From Aquimarina mytili (GTDB taxonomy: Bacteria; Bacteroidota; Bacteroidia; Flavobacteriales; Flavobacteriaceae): a stretch of DNA of 64,000 nt. The position numbers and the translations under genes are program-made. Each line of letters begins with the position of its first letter. Positions within the stretch are counted from its first letter, which is position 1. Location: positions 1 to 64,000 of the forward strand of contig NZ_JAERQJ010000014.1 in the NCBI RefSeq assembly GCF_016735115.1. The letters are read 5' to 3'. Under the pieces are notes generated by a model. The model made no database searches. It was given only the letters and a program-made list of their open reading frames with translations, and was not told the DNA's origin. Below, in pieces: positions 1-8,662 of this stretch.

Positions 1-106
<106 letters not shown>

Positions 107-142
107 AAAACCCTTCATTATCATAATGAAGGGTTTTTTTTA
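107..142 (+). terminator. Rho-independent terminator of the rRNA operon
   Basis: An inverted repeat AAAACCCTTCATTAT / ATAATGAAGGGTTTT lies directly after the 5S 3' end and runs into a tract of T. This is a standard intrinsic terminator. Confidence 0.9.
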
Positions 143-229
143 TATCCTGTTTTTTATGTTGTGAATTTAAGATTGTAACGACTATCTATAGTAGAATGTG
201 TATTTTTAGAAATACAAATCAATAACCAT

Positions 230-736
230 ATGAAAAAACTATTTCAATATATAATATTTGTTATAATAATTGGGGGTAGTGTGTTTTATCTATTTACTAA
301 ATATTCTGGTGTGGATGAAGGAGAACAAGCTCCTGACTTTGAAGCAACTTTAGTAGATGGTACGCCTTTTAAGCTATCTGATTTAGAAGGAGGTTATGTT
401 TTACTCGATTTCTGGGGTTCATGGTGCCCACCTTGTCGAAAGGAAAACCCTAAATTGGTTAAGCTTCATCAAAAATATTCTGATAGACTTACTATAGTAA
501 CCATTGCATTAGAAAAAGACTCCTTATCATGGAAAAAAGCGGTCAAAAAAGATGGATTCTTATGGAAGAATCAGATTGTTAATCAGAACAGGTATGTAAT
601 GTTGTCCTCAATAGCAAGAAAATATGGAGTCTCAGAGATCCCTGCAAAATTTCTTATTTCTCCTGAAGGAAAATTATTAGGAAAACTTTCTTTTAAAGAG
701 ATCGATAACTTGTTTTCGGTTACAAGTAATTACTAA
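230..736 (+). CDS. TlpA/ResA-like thioredoxin-fold thiol-disulfide protein
   Basis: This is a 168-aa protein with one N-terminal hydrophobic segment (about residues 5-24) that would anchor or export it. A thioredoxin fold of the AhpC-TSA/Redoxin type follows. The redox motif WCPPC has its cysteines at 66 and 69, and the usual cis-proline comes later in EIPAKF. Family members act outside the cytoplasmic membrane as thiol-disulfide reductases or oxidases, often in cytochrome c maturation or envelope redox control. The start is the ATG that immediately precedes the lysine-rich signal-like N terminus. The gene stands alone after the rRNA operon and shares a bidirectional terminator with the convergent acyl-CoA dehydrogenase. 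The exact substrate cannot be read from the sequence. Confidence 0.85.
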   Translation: MKKLFQYIIFVIIIGGSVFYLFTKYSGVDEGEQAPDFEATLVDGTPFKLSDLEGGYVLLDFWGSWCPPCRKENPKLVKLHQKYSDRLTIVTIALEKDSLSWKKAVKKDGFLWKNQIVNQNRYVMLSSIARKYGVSEIPAKFLISPEGKLLGKLSFKEIDNLFSVTSNY

Positions 737-780
737 ATATAATAGCCCAAATTATCATCTATAATTTGGGCTATTATATT
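736..780. terminator. Bidirectional terminator between convergent genes
   Basis: A perfect 20-bp inverted repeat (arms 736-755 and 761-780, loop CATCT) with A/T-rich outer flanks sits between the stop codons of the thioredoxin-like gene and the acyl-CoA dehydrogenase. The symmetry allows it to serve both strands. Confidence 0.85.
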
Positions 781-798
781 TAGTAATTCTTTATTAAA

Positions 799-1941
799 TT
801 AATCCTTAAGAATACTTCGGGATATTACGATTTTCTGAATTTCACTAGTTCCTTCATAGATCTGCGTAATCTTAGCATCTCTCATTAAACGTTCTACATG
901 GTATTCTTTTACAAAACCATTACCACCATGTACCTGTACGGCCTCAACAGTAACATCCATTGCTACTTGAGAGGCATACAATTTTGCCATTGCACCCGAT
1001 AAATCATAGCTTTCATGATTGTCTTTATCCATTGCGGCTTTATATACCAACATTCTTGCAGCTTCTATTTGTGTATGCATGTCTGCAAGTTTAAAAGCTA
1101 TGGCTTGATGATTCATAATTTCAGTACCAAAAGCCTTTCTAACCTTGGAATATTCTTTTGCTAGCTCATAAGCGCCTGCGGCAATACCCAAGGCTTGAGC
1201 AGCAATACCAATACGTCCACCAGCAAGAGTTTTCATTGCAAATTTAAAACCAAAACCATCTTCGCCAATGCGGTTTTCTTTTGGAACTTTTACATCATTA
1301 AAAATAAGAGAATGAGTGTCACTACCACGAATTCCAAGTTTATCTTCTTTTGGACCAACTTCAAAACCTTCCCATCCTTTTTCTACGATAAATGCATTGA
1401 TACCTCTATGCTTTTTTTCTCTATCAGTTTGAGCAATTACTAAATAATAATCTGCACTTCCACCATTAGTAATCCAGTTTTTGGTTCCATTTAAAATATA
1501 ATGATCTCCTTTGTCTATTGCTGTTGTCTTTTGCGAGGTAGCATCACTTCCAGCTTCAGGTTCAGATAAACAGAAAGCTCCTATCGATTCTCCTGTTGTT
1601 AATTTTGATAAATATTTTTCTTTTTGCTCAGGAGTTCCATAAGTGTCAAGTCCCCAACATACCAAAGAATTATTTACAGAAACAATTACAGAACAAGAAG
1701 CATCGATTTTAGATAACTCTTCCATGGCTAAAACATAAGAAACAGTATCCATACCACCACCTCCGTATTCTGGAGAAGCCATCATTCCTAAGAAACCAAG
1801 CTCTCCCATCCTTTTTACTTGTTCGGTAGGAAATTCTTGTTTATTATCACGTTCTATCACTCCTGGTAGTAATTCAGCTTTTGCAAAATCGCGAGCTGCA
1901 TCGCGTATCATTAATTGTTCTTCGGATAGTTTAAAGTCCAT
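799..1941 (-). CDS. Acyl-CoA dehydrogenase (short/medium-chain type)
   Basis: This 380-aa FAD enzyme of the acyl-CoA dehydrogenase family catalyses alpha,beta-dehydrogenation of acyl-CoA in fatty-acid or branched-chain catabolism. The family landmarks are present in order: the FAD/substrate loop around CLSEPEAGSDA, NGTKNWITNG, and near the C terminus QIYEGTSEIQ, whose first Glu is the catalytic base position used by short- and medium-chain enzymes. The length is normal for the family. It is a single gene transcribed leftwards, with a TATATTTG -7 box about 94 bp upstream of the start. The acyl chain preferred cannot be assigned by eye. Confidence 0.93.
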   Translation of the reverse strand: MDFKLSEEQLMIRDAARDFAKAELLPGVIERDNKQEFPTEQVKRMGELGFLGMMASPEYGGGGMDTVSYVLAMEELSKIDASCSVIVSVNNSLVCWGLDTYGTPEQKEKYLSKLTTGESIGAFCLSEPEAGSDATSQKTTAIDKGDHYILNGTKNWITNGGSADYYLVIAQTDREKKHRGINAFIVEKGWEGFEVGPKEDKLGIRGSDTHSLIFNDVKVPKENRIGEDGFGFKFAMKTLAGGRIGIAAQALGIAAGAYELAKEYSKVRKAFGTEIMNHQAIAFKLADMHTQIEAARMLVYKAAMDKDNHESYDLSGAMAKLYASQVAMDVTVEAVQVHGGNGFVKEYHVERLMRDAKITQIYEGTSEIQKIVISRSILKD

Positions 1942-2034
1942 ATTTCTTTATGATTTACTGTGCGTGCATAACACGCAATTTTTGGTTTTTGATGAAAATA
2001 AATCGAGATAACTTCGATATTTTTATTAATCTTA

Positions 2035-2042
2035 CAAATATA
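2035..2042 (-). promoter_or_regulatory. Putative -7 box of the acyl-CoA dehydrogenase promoter
   Basis: The minus strand reads TATATTTG, a perfect match to the Bacteroidota -7 consensus TAnnTTTG, about 94 bp upstream of the start codon. I do not see a good TTTG element at the expected upstream spacing, so this is a partial promoter call. Confidence 0.5.
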
Positions 2043-2220
2043 GTTGATAATATGATAGTTTTAATGTTTTTTTTATTTTTTGATAACATCATTTTTTTAA
2101 CATAGAAATTTAAAAAACGAATCCATATGCTTTGATAAAATTGAATATTCTTCATTGAAAAAAGTATGCTTAAGGGGGTATAATTTTATTTTATTTAAGC
2201 TTTTGCCATGTTTAGTTTTT

Positions 2221-2228
2221 TATATTTG
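2221..2228 (+). promoter_or_regulatory. Putative -7 box of the amino-acid dehydrogenase promoter
   Basis: The plus strand reads TATATTTG. A TTTG lies 15 bp upstream (2202-2205), somewhat closer than the usual 17-23 bp. Transcription from here would give a leader of about 130 nt. Confidence 0.5.
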
Positions 2229-2367
2229 TGAGTCGCATATCGACAATAGTTCAATTTATTGTAATATTCTTTAATATGACTCAGCTCTAACCTCCGTTTG
2301 GGGGATTGTTTTTTAATTAAAAAAATAGATCAACACTATTGGTGTTGTTTTTAGAACATAGAGTTAA

Positions 2368-3621
2368 ATGCCTAATAAATTGAAATCATTATCAATGAAA
2401 GAATTATTAAAAAAATACGAAAATAAGGCTCCAGAAATTGTCTTTAATTGGAAGGATTCCGAAACAGAAGCAGAGGGATGGACTGTTATAAATTCATTGC
2501 GAGGTGGTGCTGCAGGAGGTGGTACTAGAATGCGTCAGGGATTAGATATGAATGAGGTACTTTCTTTAGCAAAAACTATGGAAGTAAAATTTACAGTATC
2601 TGGTCCAGAAATAGGAGGTGCCAAATCTGGAATTAATTTTGATCCTAATGATCCTCGAAAAAAAGGAGTGCTTAAACGTTGGTATAAAGCAGTGTCTCCA
2701 CTTTTAAAAAGTTATTATGGTACAGGGGGAGATCTAAATGTAGATGAAATCCATGAAGTGATTCCTATTACTGAGGAATGTGGTGTTTGGCACCCACAAG
2801 AAGGTGTTTTTAATGGACATTTTCAACCATCAGAGGCCGATAAGATAAATAGAATAGGACAATTAAGACAAGGGGTTATTAAAGTTTTAGAAAATACTAC
2901 TTTTTCTCCCGATGTTTCCAGAAAATATACTGTTGCCGATATGATTACAGGATATGGCGTGGCCGAAGCTGTGCGTCATTATTATGAAGTGTATGGAGGC
3001 GATGTAAAGGGAAAAAGAGCCATTGTTCAAGGTTTTGGAAATGTTGGATCGGCCGCTGCTTACTATCTTTCTGAAATGGGGGCTAAAGTTGTAGGTATTA
3101 TAGATCATGCTGGAGGACTTATAAAAGAAGAAGGATTTTCTTTTGAAGAAATAAAGCAATTATATCTTAATAAAAAGGGAAATAAACTCTATAACGAATC
3201 ATTGATTTCTTTTGAGGAAATGAATGAAAAAATTTGGTCGTTACCAACCGAGATTTTTGCTCCTTGTGCTGCATCAAGGTTAATCACAAAAGATCAAATT
3301 ACGAGTATGATTAGTGCAGGTTTGGAGGTTATTTCTTGTGGTGCCAATGTTCCTTTTGCAGACAAAGAAATATTCTTTGGCCCTATTATGGAATATACTG
3401 ATGAAAGAGTGAGTTTAATCCCAGATTTTATTTCTAATTGTGGAATGGCGAGAGTTTTTGCTTACTTTATGGAGCGAAAAGTACAAATGACCGATGAAGC
3501 AATTTTTAAAGATACTTCAGAAACTATAAAAAAAGCAATTCAAAACACATATAATACTTTACAAACAAAAACAAATATAAGTAAAACAGCTTTTGAGATA
3601 GCTCTTAAGCAACTGATATAA
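2368..3621 (+). CDS. Glu/Leu/Phe/Val dehydrogenase family protein
   Basis: This 417-aa NAD(P)-dependent amino-acid dehydrogenase catalyses reversible oxidative deamination of an L-amino acid to a 2-oxo acid. The N-terminal substrate domain shows GGAAGGGTRM and GPEIGGAKSGINF (the lysine of GGAK is the catalytic lysine position), followed by GTGGDLNVDE. The C-terminal nucleotide domain has the Rossmann motif QGFGNVGSAAA near residue 220. The start is the ATG at 2368, which gives a normal N terminus. The nhaB gene follows after 26 bp, so the two may be co-transcribed. Substrate (Glu, Leu or another) is not assigned; members of this subgroup in Bacteroidota are usually left as Glu dehydrogenase-like. 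Confidence 0.88.
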   Translation: MPNKLKSLSMKELLKKYENKAPEIVFNWKDSETEAEGWTVINSLRGGAAGGGTRMRQGLDMNEVLSLAKTMEVKFTVSGPEIGGAKSGINFDPNDPRKKGVLKRWYKAVSPLLKSYYGTGGDLNVDEIHEVIPITEECGVWHPQEGVFNGHFQPSEADKINRIGQLRQGVIKVLENTTFSPDVSRKYTVADMITGYGVAEAVRHYYEVYGGDVKGKRAIVQGFGNVGSAAAYYLSEMGAKVVGIIDHAGGLIKEEGFSFEEIKQLYLNKKGNKLYNESLISFEEMNEKIWSLPTEIFAPCAASRLITKDQITSMISAGLEVISCGANVPFADKEIFFGPIMEYTDERVSLIPDFISNCGMARVFAYFMERKVQMTDEAIFKDTSETIKKAIQNTYNTLQTKTNISKTAFEIALKQLI

Positions 3622-3647
3622 TATTAATCGAATAACCAAGTATAACT

Positions 3648-5117
3648 ATGTTTAAATATTTTCTAGGTAATAGCCCAAAATGGTTTAAAACTGTAATGAT
3701 CGGATTTTTAATTTTTAATGTATTTTCTTATTTCACTTTAGGGGCCACTATTACAGCTTGGTTGTTTATAGGAGAGTTTATTTTTACTTTGGCAATGGCA
3801 CTTAAGTGTTATCCACTGCAGTCAGGAGGTTTGTTGGCGATTCAAATTCTAATATTGAATCTTACAACCCCTAAAAAGGCTTATCATGAGGTAGATCAAA
3901 ATCTGGAGGTAATTTTATTACTAGTTTTTATGGTTGCCGGTATTTATTTCATGAAGCCCTTACTGATGTATATTTTTAGTAAGGTGTTTACCAAGATAAA
4001 ATCCAAAATGATACTCTCTTTATTGTTTGTGTTTCTGGCAGCAGTACTGTCGGCATTTTTGGATGCATTGACAGTAACCGCGGTTTTAATTAGCGTGGCT
4101 GTTGGGTTTTATGGAGTATATCATAAAATTCATTCAGGGTCTGGAGATTATGACGAAAGTGGAGTACTCGATAGAAAAGAATTAAGCGGCGAAACACTGG
4201 AGCAATTTAGAAGCTTTTTAAGAAGTTTGGTTATGCATGGAGTCGTAGGAACGGCACTTGGAGGAGTATGTACTTTGGTGGGAGAACCTCAAAATTTATT
4301 GATAGGAGAGAGAATGGGTTGGGATTTCATTGAATTCTTCTTAAAAATGGCCCCAATTTCGATACCCGTTTTAGGAGCTGGGCTTTTGACCACAATGGTT
4401 CTAGAAGGGACTAAAGTATTTGGTTTTGGAGCTAAACTACCCGATGTAGCAAGAACAATTATTGAACGATATACCGAAGAAGAAGATGCAAGCCGATCAG
4501 ATAAATCTAAATATGGACTAATTGTACAAGCTGTTTCTGCTTTATTATTGATTATTGGGCTTGCATTGCACCTGGCCCCAGTTGGTTTTATTGGCTTAGC
4601 GCTTATCGTAGTACAAACGGCATTTATGGGAATTATTGACGAACATCAATTAGGACCCGCTTTTGAAGAAGCATTGCCTTTTACAGGATTGCTTGTGGTG
4701 TTCTTTGTGATTGTAGCGATGATTCATGATCAACATCTATTTTCTCCGATTATCGAATGGGCCTTAACCCTAAAACCAGAAGATCAACCCGCCATGTTTT
4801 ATGTTGCAAATGGAGTATTGTCTATGATAAGTGATAATGTCTTTGTGGCTACGGTATATATAGGCGAAGTGAAACAAGCATTTGATAATGGAGTTATTAC
4901 TAGAGATCAATTTGAAAAACTAGCAGTAGCTATAAATACCGGAACAAATTTACCAAGTGTTGCAACGCCTAACGGTCAGGCAGCATTCTTATTCTTATTA
5001 ACTTCTTCTTTAGCTCCTTTAATAGGTTTGTCATATACTAGAATGGTAAAAATGGCTTTTCCATATACAATAGTACTAGGAGGTATTGGTTTATTAGGAA
5101 TTATTTACGTACTATAA
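3648..5117 (+). CDS. nhaB: NhaB-type Na+/H+ antiporter
   Basis: This 489-aa integral membrane protein closely resembles NhaB. The diagnostic stretches include [20 protein letters not shown], the [19 protein letters not shown] segment and [20 protein letters not shown], in which FLDALT carries an intramembrane Asp typical of the family. About a dozen hydrophobic helices span the protein. It exchanges cytoplasmic Na+ for H+ across the inner membrane, which fits a marine organism. It sits between the amino-acid dehydrogenase and the exbB-exbD-tonB genes, an arrangement I recall from other flavobacteria. Confidence 0.93.
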   Translation: MFKYFLGNSPKWFKTVMIGFLIFNVFSYFTLGATITAWLFIGEFIFTLAMALKCYPLQSGGLLAIQILILNLTTPKKAYHEVDQNLEVILLLVFMVAGIYFMKPLLMYIFSKVFTKIKSKMILSLLFVFLAAVLSAFLDALTVTAVLISVAVGFYGVYHKIHSGSGDYDESGVLDRKELSGETLEQFRSFLRSLVMHGVVGTALGGVCTLVGEPQNLLIGERMGWDFIEFFLKMAPISIPVLGAGLLTTMVLEGTKVFGFGAKLPDVARTIIERYTEEEDASRSDKSKYGLIVQAVSALLLIIGLALHLAPVGFIGLALIVVQTAFMGIIDEHQLGPAFEEALPFTGLLVVFFVIVAMIHDQHLFSPIIEWALTLKPEDQPAMFYVANGVLSMISDNVFVATVYIGEVKQAFDNGVITRDQFEKLAVAINTGTNLPSVATPNGQAAFLFLLTSSLAPLIGLSYTRMVKMAFPYTIVLGGIGLLGIIYVL

Positions 5118-5153
5118 ATACAAAAAAACATATACTTAACCTGTAGAAATAAC

Positions 5154-5167
5154 GTTAGTATACTAAC
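5154..5167. repeat. Perfect 14-bp palindrome before exbB
   Basis: GTTAGTA/TACTAAC forms an uninterrupted 14-bp palindrome in the 70-bp gap between nhaB and exbB, 20 bp before the start codon. It has no loop, so it is more like a protein-binding site than a terminator. No partner copy was seen elsewhere. Confidence 0.35.
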
Positions 5168-5187
5168 ACTAAATTAACAAAACTAAA

Positions 5188-5886
5188 ATGATAAATTTAT
5201 TTATGCTTAGCGCTTTAGCCCAAAAAGCCAGTGAGTCTACAACTAACGAAGAAAAAACATTATCTATAATGGATCTTTTACTTAGTGGTGGAACAGGAGC
5301 AATAGTAATCATTGCTATTTTATTTGTATTACTGTTTGTTGCAGTTTATATATATTTTGAAAGACTTTTTGCTATTAAAGCAGCCTCAAAATACGATGAG
5401 AGCTTTATGAGTAAGATTAGAGACAATGTTGTCAGTGGTAAAATTGAAGCAGCAAAAATCTTATGTGCGCAAACAAATAATCCAGTAGCCCGACTAACCG
5501 AAAAAGGGATTTCTAGAATAGGTCATTCTTTAGAAGATATTAATAAAGCTATTGAAAATGCAGGTCGACTGGAAGTATACAAACTAGAAAAGAATGTAAG
5601 TATTTTGGCAACTGTAGCAGGAGCCGCGCCTATGATTGGTTTTTTAGGAACCGTAATTGGCATGATTTTGGCATTTCATAATTTAGCATCTAGTTCTGGA
5701 ACTGCGGATATGGGAGTTCTTGCAGAAGGTATTTATACTGCCATGACCACCACTGTTGGTGGATTAGTAGTAGGAATTATAGCTTATATTGGATATAACC
5801 ACCTTGTAGTAAGAACTGATAAGGTGATTCATAGTATGGAAGCTAATGCAGTGGATTTCTTAGATTTGTTAAACGAACCTGCATAA
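5188..5886 (+). CDS. exbB: MotA/TolQ/ExbB proton-channel family protein
   Basis: This 232-aa inner-membrane protein has the three-helix plan of ExbB/TolQ. The first membrane segment lies around residues 33-57. A cytoplasmic loop with the YKLEKNVSILATVAGAAPMIGFLGTVIGMILAF signature forms the entry to helix two, and a third helix contains GIYTAMTTTVGGLVVGIIAY. With ExbD it forms the proton-driven motor that energises TonB-dependent outer-membrane transport. The start lies after a non-coding gap and the exbD start codon is 2 bp after its stop, which shows an operon exbB-exbD-tonB-folC. I prefer ExbB to TolQ because a TonB protein, not TolA, follows. Confidence 0.9.
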   Translation: MINLFMLSALAQKASESTTNEEKTLSIMDLLLSGGTGAIVIIAILFVLLFVAVYIYFERLFAIKAASKYDESFMSKIRDNVVSGKIEAAKILCAQTNNPVARLTEKGISRIGHSLEDINKAIENAGRLEVYKLEKNVSILATVAGAAPMIGFLGTVIGMILAFHNLASSSGTADMGVLAEGIYTAMTTTVGGLVVGIIAYIGYNHLVVRTDKVIHSMEANAVDFLDLLNEPA

Positions 5887-5887
5887 T

Positions 5888-6280
5888 ATGAATTTAAGAG
5901 GAAGAAATAAAGTAAGTCCGGAGTTTAGTATGTCATCGATGACAGATATTGTATTTCTGTTATTGGTTTTTTTCTTACTAACTTCTCCTGCAATTACCCC
6001 GGAAGCCTTGGATTTAGTATTGCCAAAAGCTAAAGGTAAAAGCTCTAATGTGCAGAATATATCGGTTAGTATAACCAATAAGTTGCAGTATTATATTGAT
6101 GATGAGAGAATAAGTCAAAGCCGCTTAGAATCTTTGTTATTGTCACGTTTAGAAGGGCAAAATGAGCCTACAATTATTTTGAGAGCCGAAGAAGGTGTTC
6201 CTATAGAAAAAGCAGTAGGTGTGATGGATATAGCAAATCGTAATAAATTCAAAGTTATATTAGCGGTGAAACCCGAATAG
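5888..6280 (+). CDS. exbD: ExbD/TolR family biopolymer transport protein
   Basis: This 130-aa protein has one N-terminal transmembrane helix beginning MTDIVFLLLVFFLLTSP. The membrane-embedded Asp20 is the position known to be essential for proton coupling in ExbD. A periplasmic domain of about 90 residues follows. It partners the preceding ExbB and the following TonB protein; spacings are 1 and 2 bp. The length is normal. Confidence 0.92.
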   Translation: MNLRGRNKVSPEFSMSSMTDIVFLLLVFFLLTSPAITPEALDLVLPKAKGKSSNVQNISVSITNKLQYYIDDERISQSRLESLLLSRLEGQNEPTIILRAEEGVPIEKAVGVMDIANRNKFKVILAVKPE

Positions 6281-6282
6281 AA

Positions 6283-7170
6283 ATGATAAAGCTCGATACA
6301 AAACATAAAAGAAAGTCCTTTGTGTTAACATTGATTGTACACATAGGGATCGTTTTTTTATTGTTTTATCTGGGCTTAAGCTACATTGATCCAGAAGAAG
6401 AAAGTGGTATTGCTTTAAATTTTGGAACCACTATAGCAGGATCGGGTAAAGTTCAACCTAATAAACCTATAAAATCATCTCCAAAACAAACTTCTCAAAA
6501 ACCGACACCTCCTACTTCTGATGTACAAAAGGTAGTACCAGAAATTAGAGATAAGGTAGTTACTCAAGATATAGAAGATGCTCCAGTAATAGATAAAAAA
6601 CCAAAAAAGAAAAAGACAGAGCTACCGAAAAAGAAACCTGAAAAAAACATTTCAAAACAAAAGACGGTCGAAAAATCGGTTGAGAAGCCTATTAAAAAGG
6701 TGGAGCAGAAAAAACCAGATCCTAAACCAGATAAATCTACTTTAGATATTCTCAATAGCTTTTCTAATGGTCCAAAAAGTGATGGAACAGCAAAAGGAGG
6801 AGAAGGAAATGATAAATCACCTGGCGATAAAGGAAATCCAAATGGAGATCCTAATGCTAAATCGTATTATGGGACTGGTAAAGGGTTAGATGGAGATGGT
6901 AATTACCGATTAGGAGGACGTAAAGCCTTAAATAAAGAAAAATTTGTTCAAAATTGCAATGAGTCAGGTATTGTTGTTGTAAAGATAGAAGTTAATCAAA
7001 ACGGAAATGTTATTAGAGCTACTCCTGGAGTTAAAGGAACTACAAATAGTACGCCATGTTTGATGGAACCTGCAAAAAGAGCAGCTTTAGCCACACGATT
7101 TAATAGCGACTCTAAGGCGCCTGTAAAACAGGTTGGCGTCATTATCTATCAATTTAAACTTTCAGAATAA
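6283..7170 (+). CDS. tonB: TonB-type energy transducer
   Basis: This 295-aa protein has an inner-membrane anchor at about residues 12-33. A long, Pro/Lys-rich, extended periplasmic segment (about 60-150) and a Gly/Asn-rich stretch (about 160-205) follow. The compact C-terminal domain of about 85 residues has a TonB-like pattern (GIVVVKIEVNQNGNV ... AAL). Such proteins transmit the proton motive force to TonB-dependent receptors. The two cysteines in the C-terminal domain could form a disulfide. It overlaps no neighbour and is followed by folC after 7 bp. Confidence 0.85.
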   Translation: MIKLDTKHKRKSFVLTLIVHIGIVFLLFYLGLSYIDPEEESGIALNFGTTIAGSGKVQPNKPIKSSPKQTSQKPTPPTSDVQKVVPEIRDKVVTQDIEDAPVIDKKPKKKKTELPKKKPEKNISKQKTVEKSVEKPIKKVEQKKPDPKPDKSTLDILNSFSNGPKSDGTAKGGEGNDKSPGDKGNPNGDPNAKSYYGTGKGLDGDGNYRLGGRKALNKEKFVQNCNESGIVVVKIEVNQNGNVIRATPGVKGTTNSTPCLMEPAKRAALATRFNSDSKAPVKQVGVIIYQFKLSE

Positions 7171-7177
7171 TATTTTT

Positions 7178-8395
7178 ATGACATATACTGAGACACTGGA
7201 TTGGATGTTTACCCAATTGCCAATGTATCAACGTCAAGGTGCTAGTGCATATAAAATTGATCTTAGTAATACTTTTGATTTAGCTTCTTATCTTGATAAT
7301 CCTGAGGCCAAATTTAAAAGTGTTCATGTAGCAGGTACAAACGGAAAAGGCTCTACCAGCCATATGTTGGCCTCTATACTACAAGAAGCTGGTTATAAAG
7401 TTGGATTATACACCTCGCCACATCTTAAAGATTTTAGAGAGCGTATTAGAATTAATGGTGAGAAGATTTCGAAAGAATATGTTGTAGATTTTATTCAAAG
7501 ACATCGATCGTATTTTGAAAAAAATCAATTGTCATTTTTTGAAATGACCGTAGGAATGGCATTTCAGTTTTTTGCAGAATCCAATGTAGATATTGCTGTT
7601 ATTGAAGTTGGTTTAGGAGGAAGATTAGATTCTACTAATATCATTAAACCAGAAGTCTCTGTAATTACTAATATTGGACTAGATCACACTCGTTTTCTTG
7701 GAAATACGATTCCTGAAATAGCTAAAGAAAAGGCAGGGATAATTAAAGATAATATTCCTGTTGTGATTGGAAGAGCTACCACCGAAACCAAGAACGTTTT
7801 TCAAGAAAAAGCAGATATGCATCAAAGTGATTTGTATTTTGCTGAAGAGTATACCGAACCACTTTACGATAGTGATTTGAAAGGTAATTATCAAAAGGAA
7901 AACATGAAAACGGCTTTACAAACGGTTTCTATTTTGCGAGCAAAAGGTTGGCAGATTAAAAAACAGGATATTCAACGAGGATTAGGTTCTGTTGTCGCAA
8001 ATACTGGGCTATTAGGACGGTGGCAGATTCTTAGAGAGGTTCCTAAAGTAATATGTGATACGGCTCATAATGCAGATGGGTTAATCCCCGTTATGAAGCA
8101 ATTATCAAAAGAAAGATATAATCGACTTCATTTTGTTTTTGGAGTAGTTAATGATAAAGATTTAAATACAATTTTGCCTTATTTGCCTAAAGATGCTCAA
8201 TATTATTTTGCGAAACCGAATATTCTTAGAGGGCTTGATGAGAAAAAATTGAAAGACGAAGCATTAAAATTTAAATTAAAAGGCGAAGAGTATGCGTCAG
8301 TTAAAAATGCGTACAATGCTGCATTACAGGATGCTGCAGATCAAGATGTGATATATGTAGGCGGAAGTACATTTGTCGTTGCAGAAATAATTTAA
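7178..8395 (+). CDS. folC: Folylpolyglutamate synthase / dihydrofolate synthase
   Basis: This 405-aa cytoplasmic Mur-ligase-family enzyme adds glutamate to (dihydro)pteroate or folate. The ATP loop GTNGKGST is at residues 53-60, followed by SPHLKDFRERIRING. Later come VGLGGRLDSTNI and the C-terminal domain with CDTAHNADG. I choose the ATG at 7178 (MTYTETLDWM...), not an in-frame ATG at 7133 inside the tonB C terminus, because 7178 gives the usual FolC N terminus and does not overlap tonB. It is the last gene of the exbB operon. Confidence 0.93.
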   Translation: MTYTETLDWMFTQLPMYQRQGASAYKIDLSNTFDLASYLDNPEAKFKSVHVAGTNGKGSTSHMLASILQEAGYKVGLYTSPHLKDFRERIRINGEKISKEYVVDFIQRHRSYFEKNQLSFFEMTVGMAFQFFAESNVDIAVIEVGLGGRLDSTNIIKPEVSVITNIGLDHTRFLGNTIPEIAKEKAGIIKDNIPVVIGRATTETKNVFQEKADMHQSDLYFAEEYTEPLYDSDLKGNYQKENMKTALQTVSILRAKGWQIKKQDIQRGLGSVVANTGLLGRWQILREVPKVICDTAHNADGLIPVMKQLSKERYNRLHFVFGVVNDKDLNTILPYLPKDAQYYFAKPNILRGLDEKKLKDEALKFKLKGEEYASVKNAYNAALQDAADQDVIYVGGSTFVVAEII

Positions 8396-8412
8396 TTTTT
8401 CTTCAAAATTCT

Positions 8413-8443
8413 TTTGGTAGACTATAAAACTGTCTTATATTTG
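8413..8443 (+). promoter_or_regulatory. Promoter of tRNA-Val
   Basis: TTTG (8413-8416), 19 bp, then TATATTTG (8436-8443) matches the Bacteroidota housekeeping promoter TTTG-N19-TAnnTTTG exactly. It lies 40 bp before the mature tRNA 5' end. Confidence 0.85.
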
Positions 8444-8482
8444 CATCCGCAATCAGGAAGTAGTATTGCAAAAAAACATTAA

Positions 8483-8557
8483 GGGCGCGTAGCTCAGTTG
8501 GTTCAGAGCACTTGGTTTACACCCAAGGGGTCAGGGGTTCGAATCCCTTCGCGCCCA
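8483..8557 (+). tRNA. tRNA-Val (anticodon TAC)
   Basis: The cloverleaf is complete. The acceptor strands are GGGCGCG and CGCGCCC, the D-arm is around AGCTCAGTTGGTTCAGAGC, and the anticodon stem CTTGG/CCAAG has loop TTTACAC (anticodon TAC, valine). The T-arm is GGGGTTCGAATCCC. The CCA end is not encoded, which is common in this phylum. Confidence 0.96.
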
Positions 8558-8563
8558 CAGAAT

Positions 8564-8595
8564 AAAAAACCTGAAGATTTTTCTTCAGGTTTTTT
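8564..8595. terminator. Terminator after tRNA-Val
   Basis: AAAAAACCTGAAG / CTTCAGGTTTTTT forms an 8-13 bp stem ending in a T tract. The A-run on the other side lets it also serve the convergent prolyl oligopeptidase gene. Confidence 0.88.
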
Positions 8596-8662
8596 TCGTT
8601 TAACTAAAAAAGGATTGTAGTGATTTCTTTTTTAAAGGAATAACATCCTAATTCTATTTTAA

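Larger units (their letters stand above)
1942..2367. other. Divergent intergenic region between acyl-CoA dehydrogenase and amino-acid dehydrogenase
   Basis: This 426-bp A/T-rich region holds no gene that I can support. It contains a -7 element for each flanking gene (listed separately). It also contains a small hairpin CAACAC/GTGTTG (2331-2347) followed by five T, 20 bp before the plus-strand start codon; this could be an attenuator-like element or chance. An open frame of 66 codons on the minus strand here has no family resemblance and sits on promoter DNA. Confidence 0.6.

Noticed and set aside
1955-2155. 66-codon open frame on the minus strand upstream of the acyl-CoA dehydrogenase
   Set aside because: It has an A/T-biased composition (long runs of K, I, F), covers the promoter region and resembles no family.
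7133-7177. Earlier in-frame ATG for folC
   Set aside because: It would overlap the tonB C terminus by 38 bp and add 15 residues not seen at FolC N termini; ATG 7178 gives the standard start.
8483-8557. tRNA-Val as the attachment site of an integrated island
   Set aside because: No integrase gene and no repeat of the tRNA 3' end were seen; the flanking genes look like ordinary chromosome and no mobile-element gene occurs in the window.
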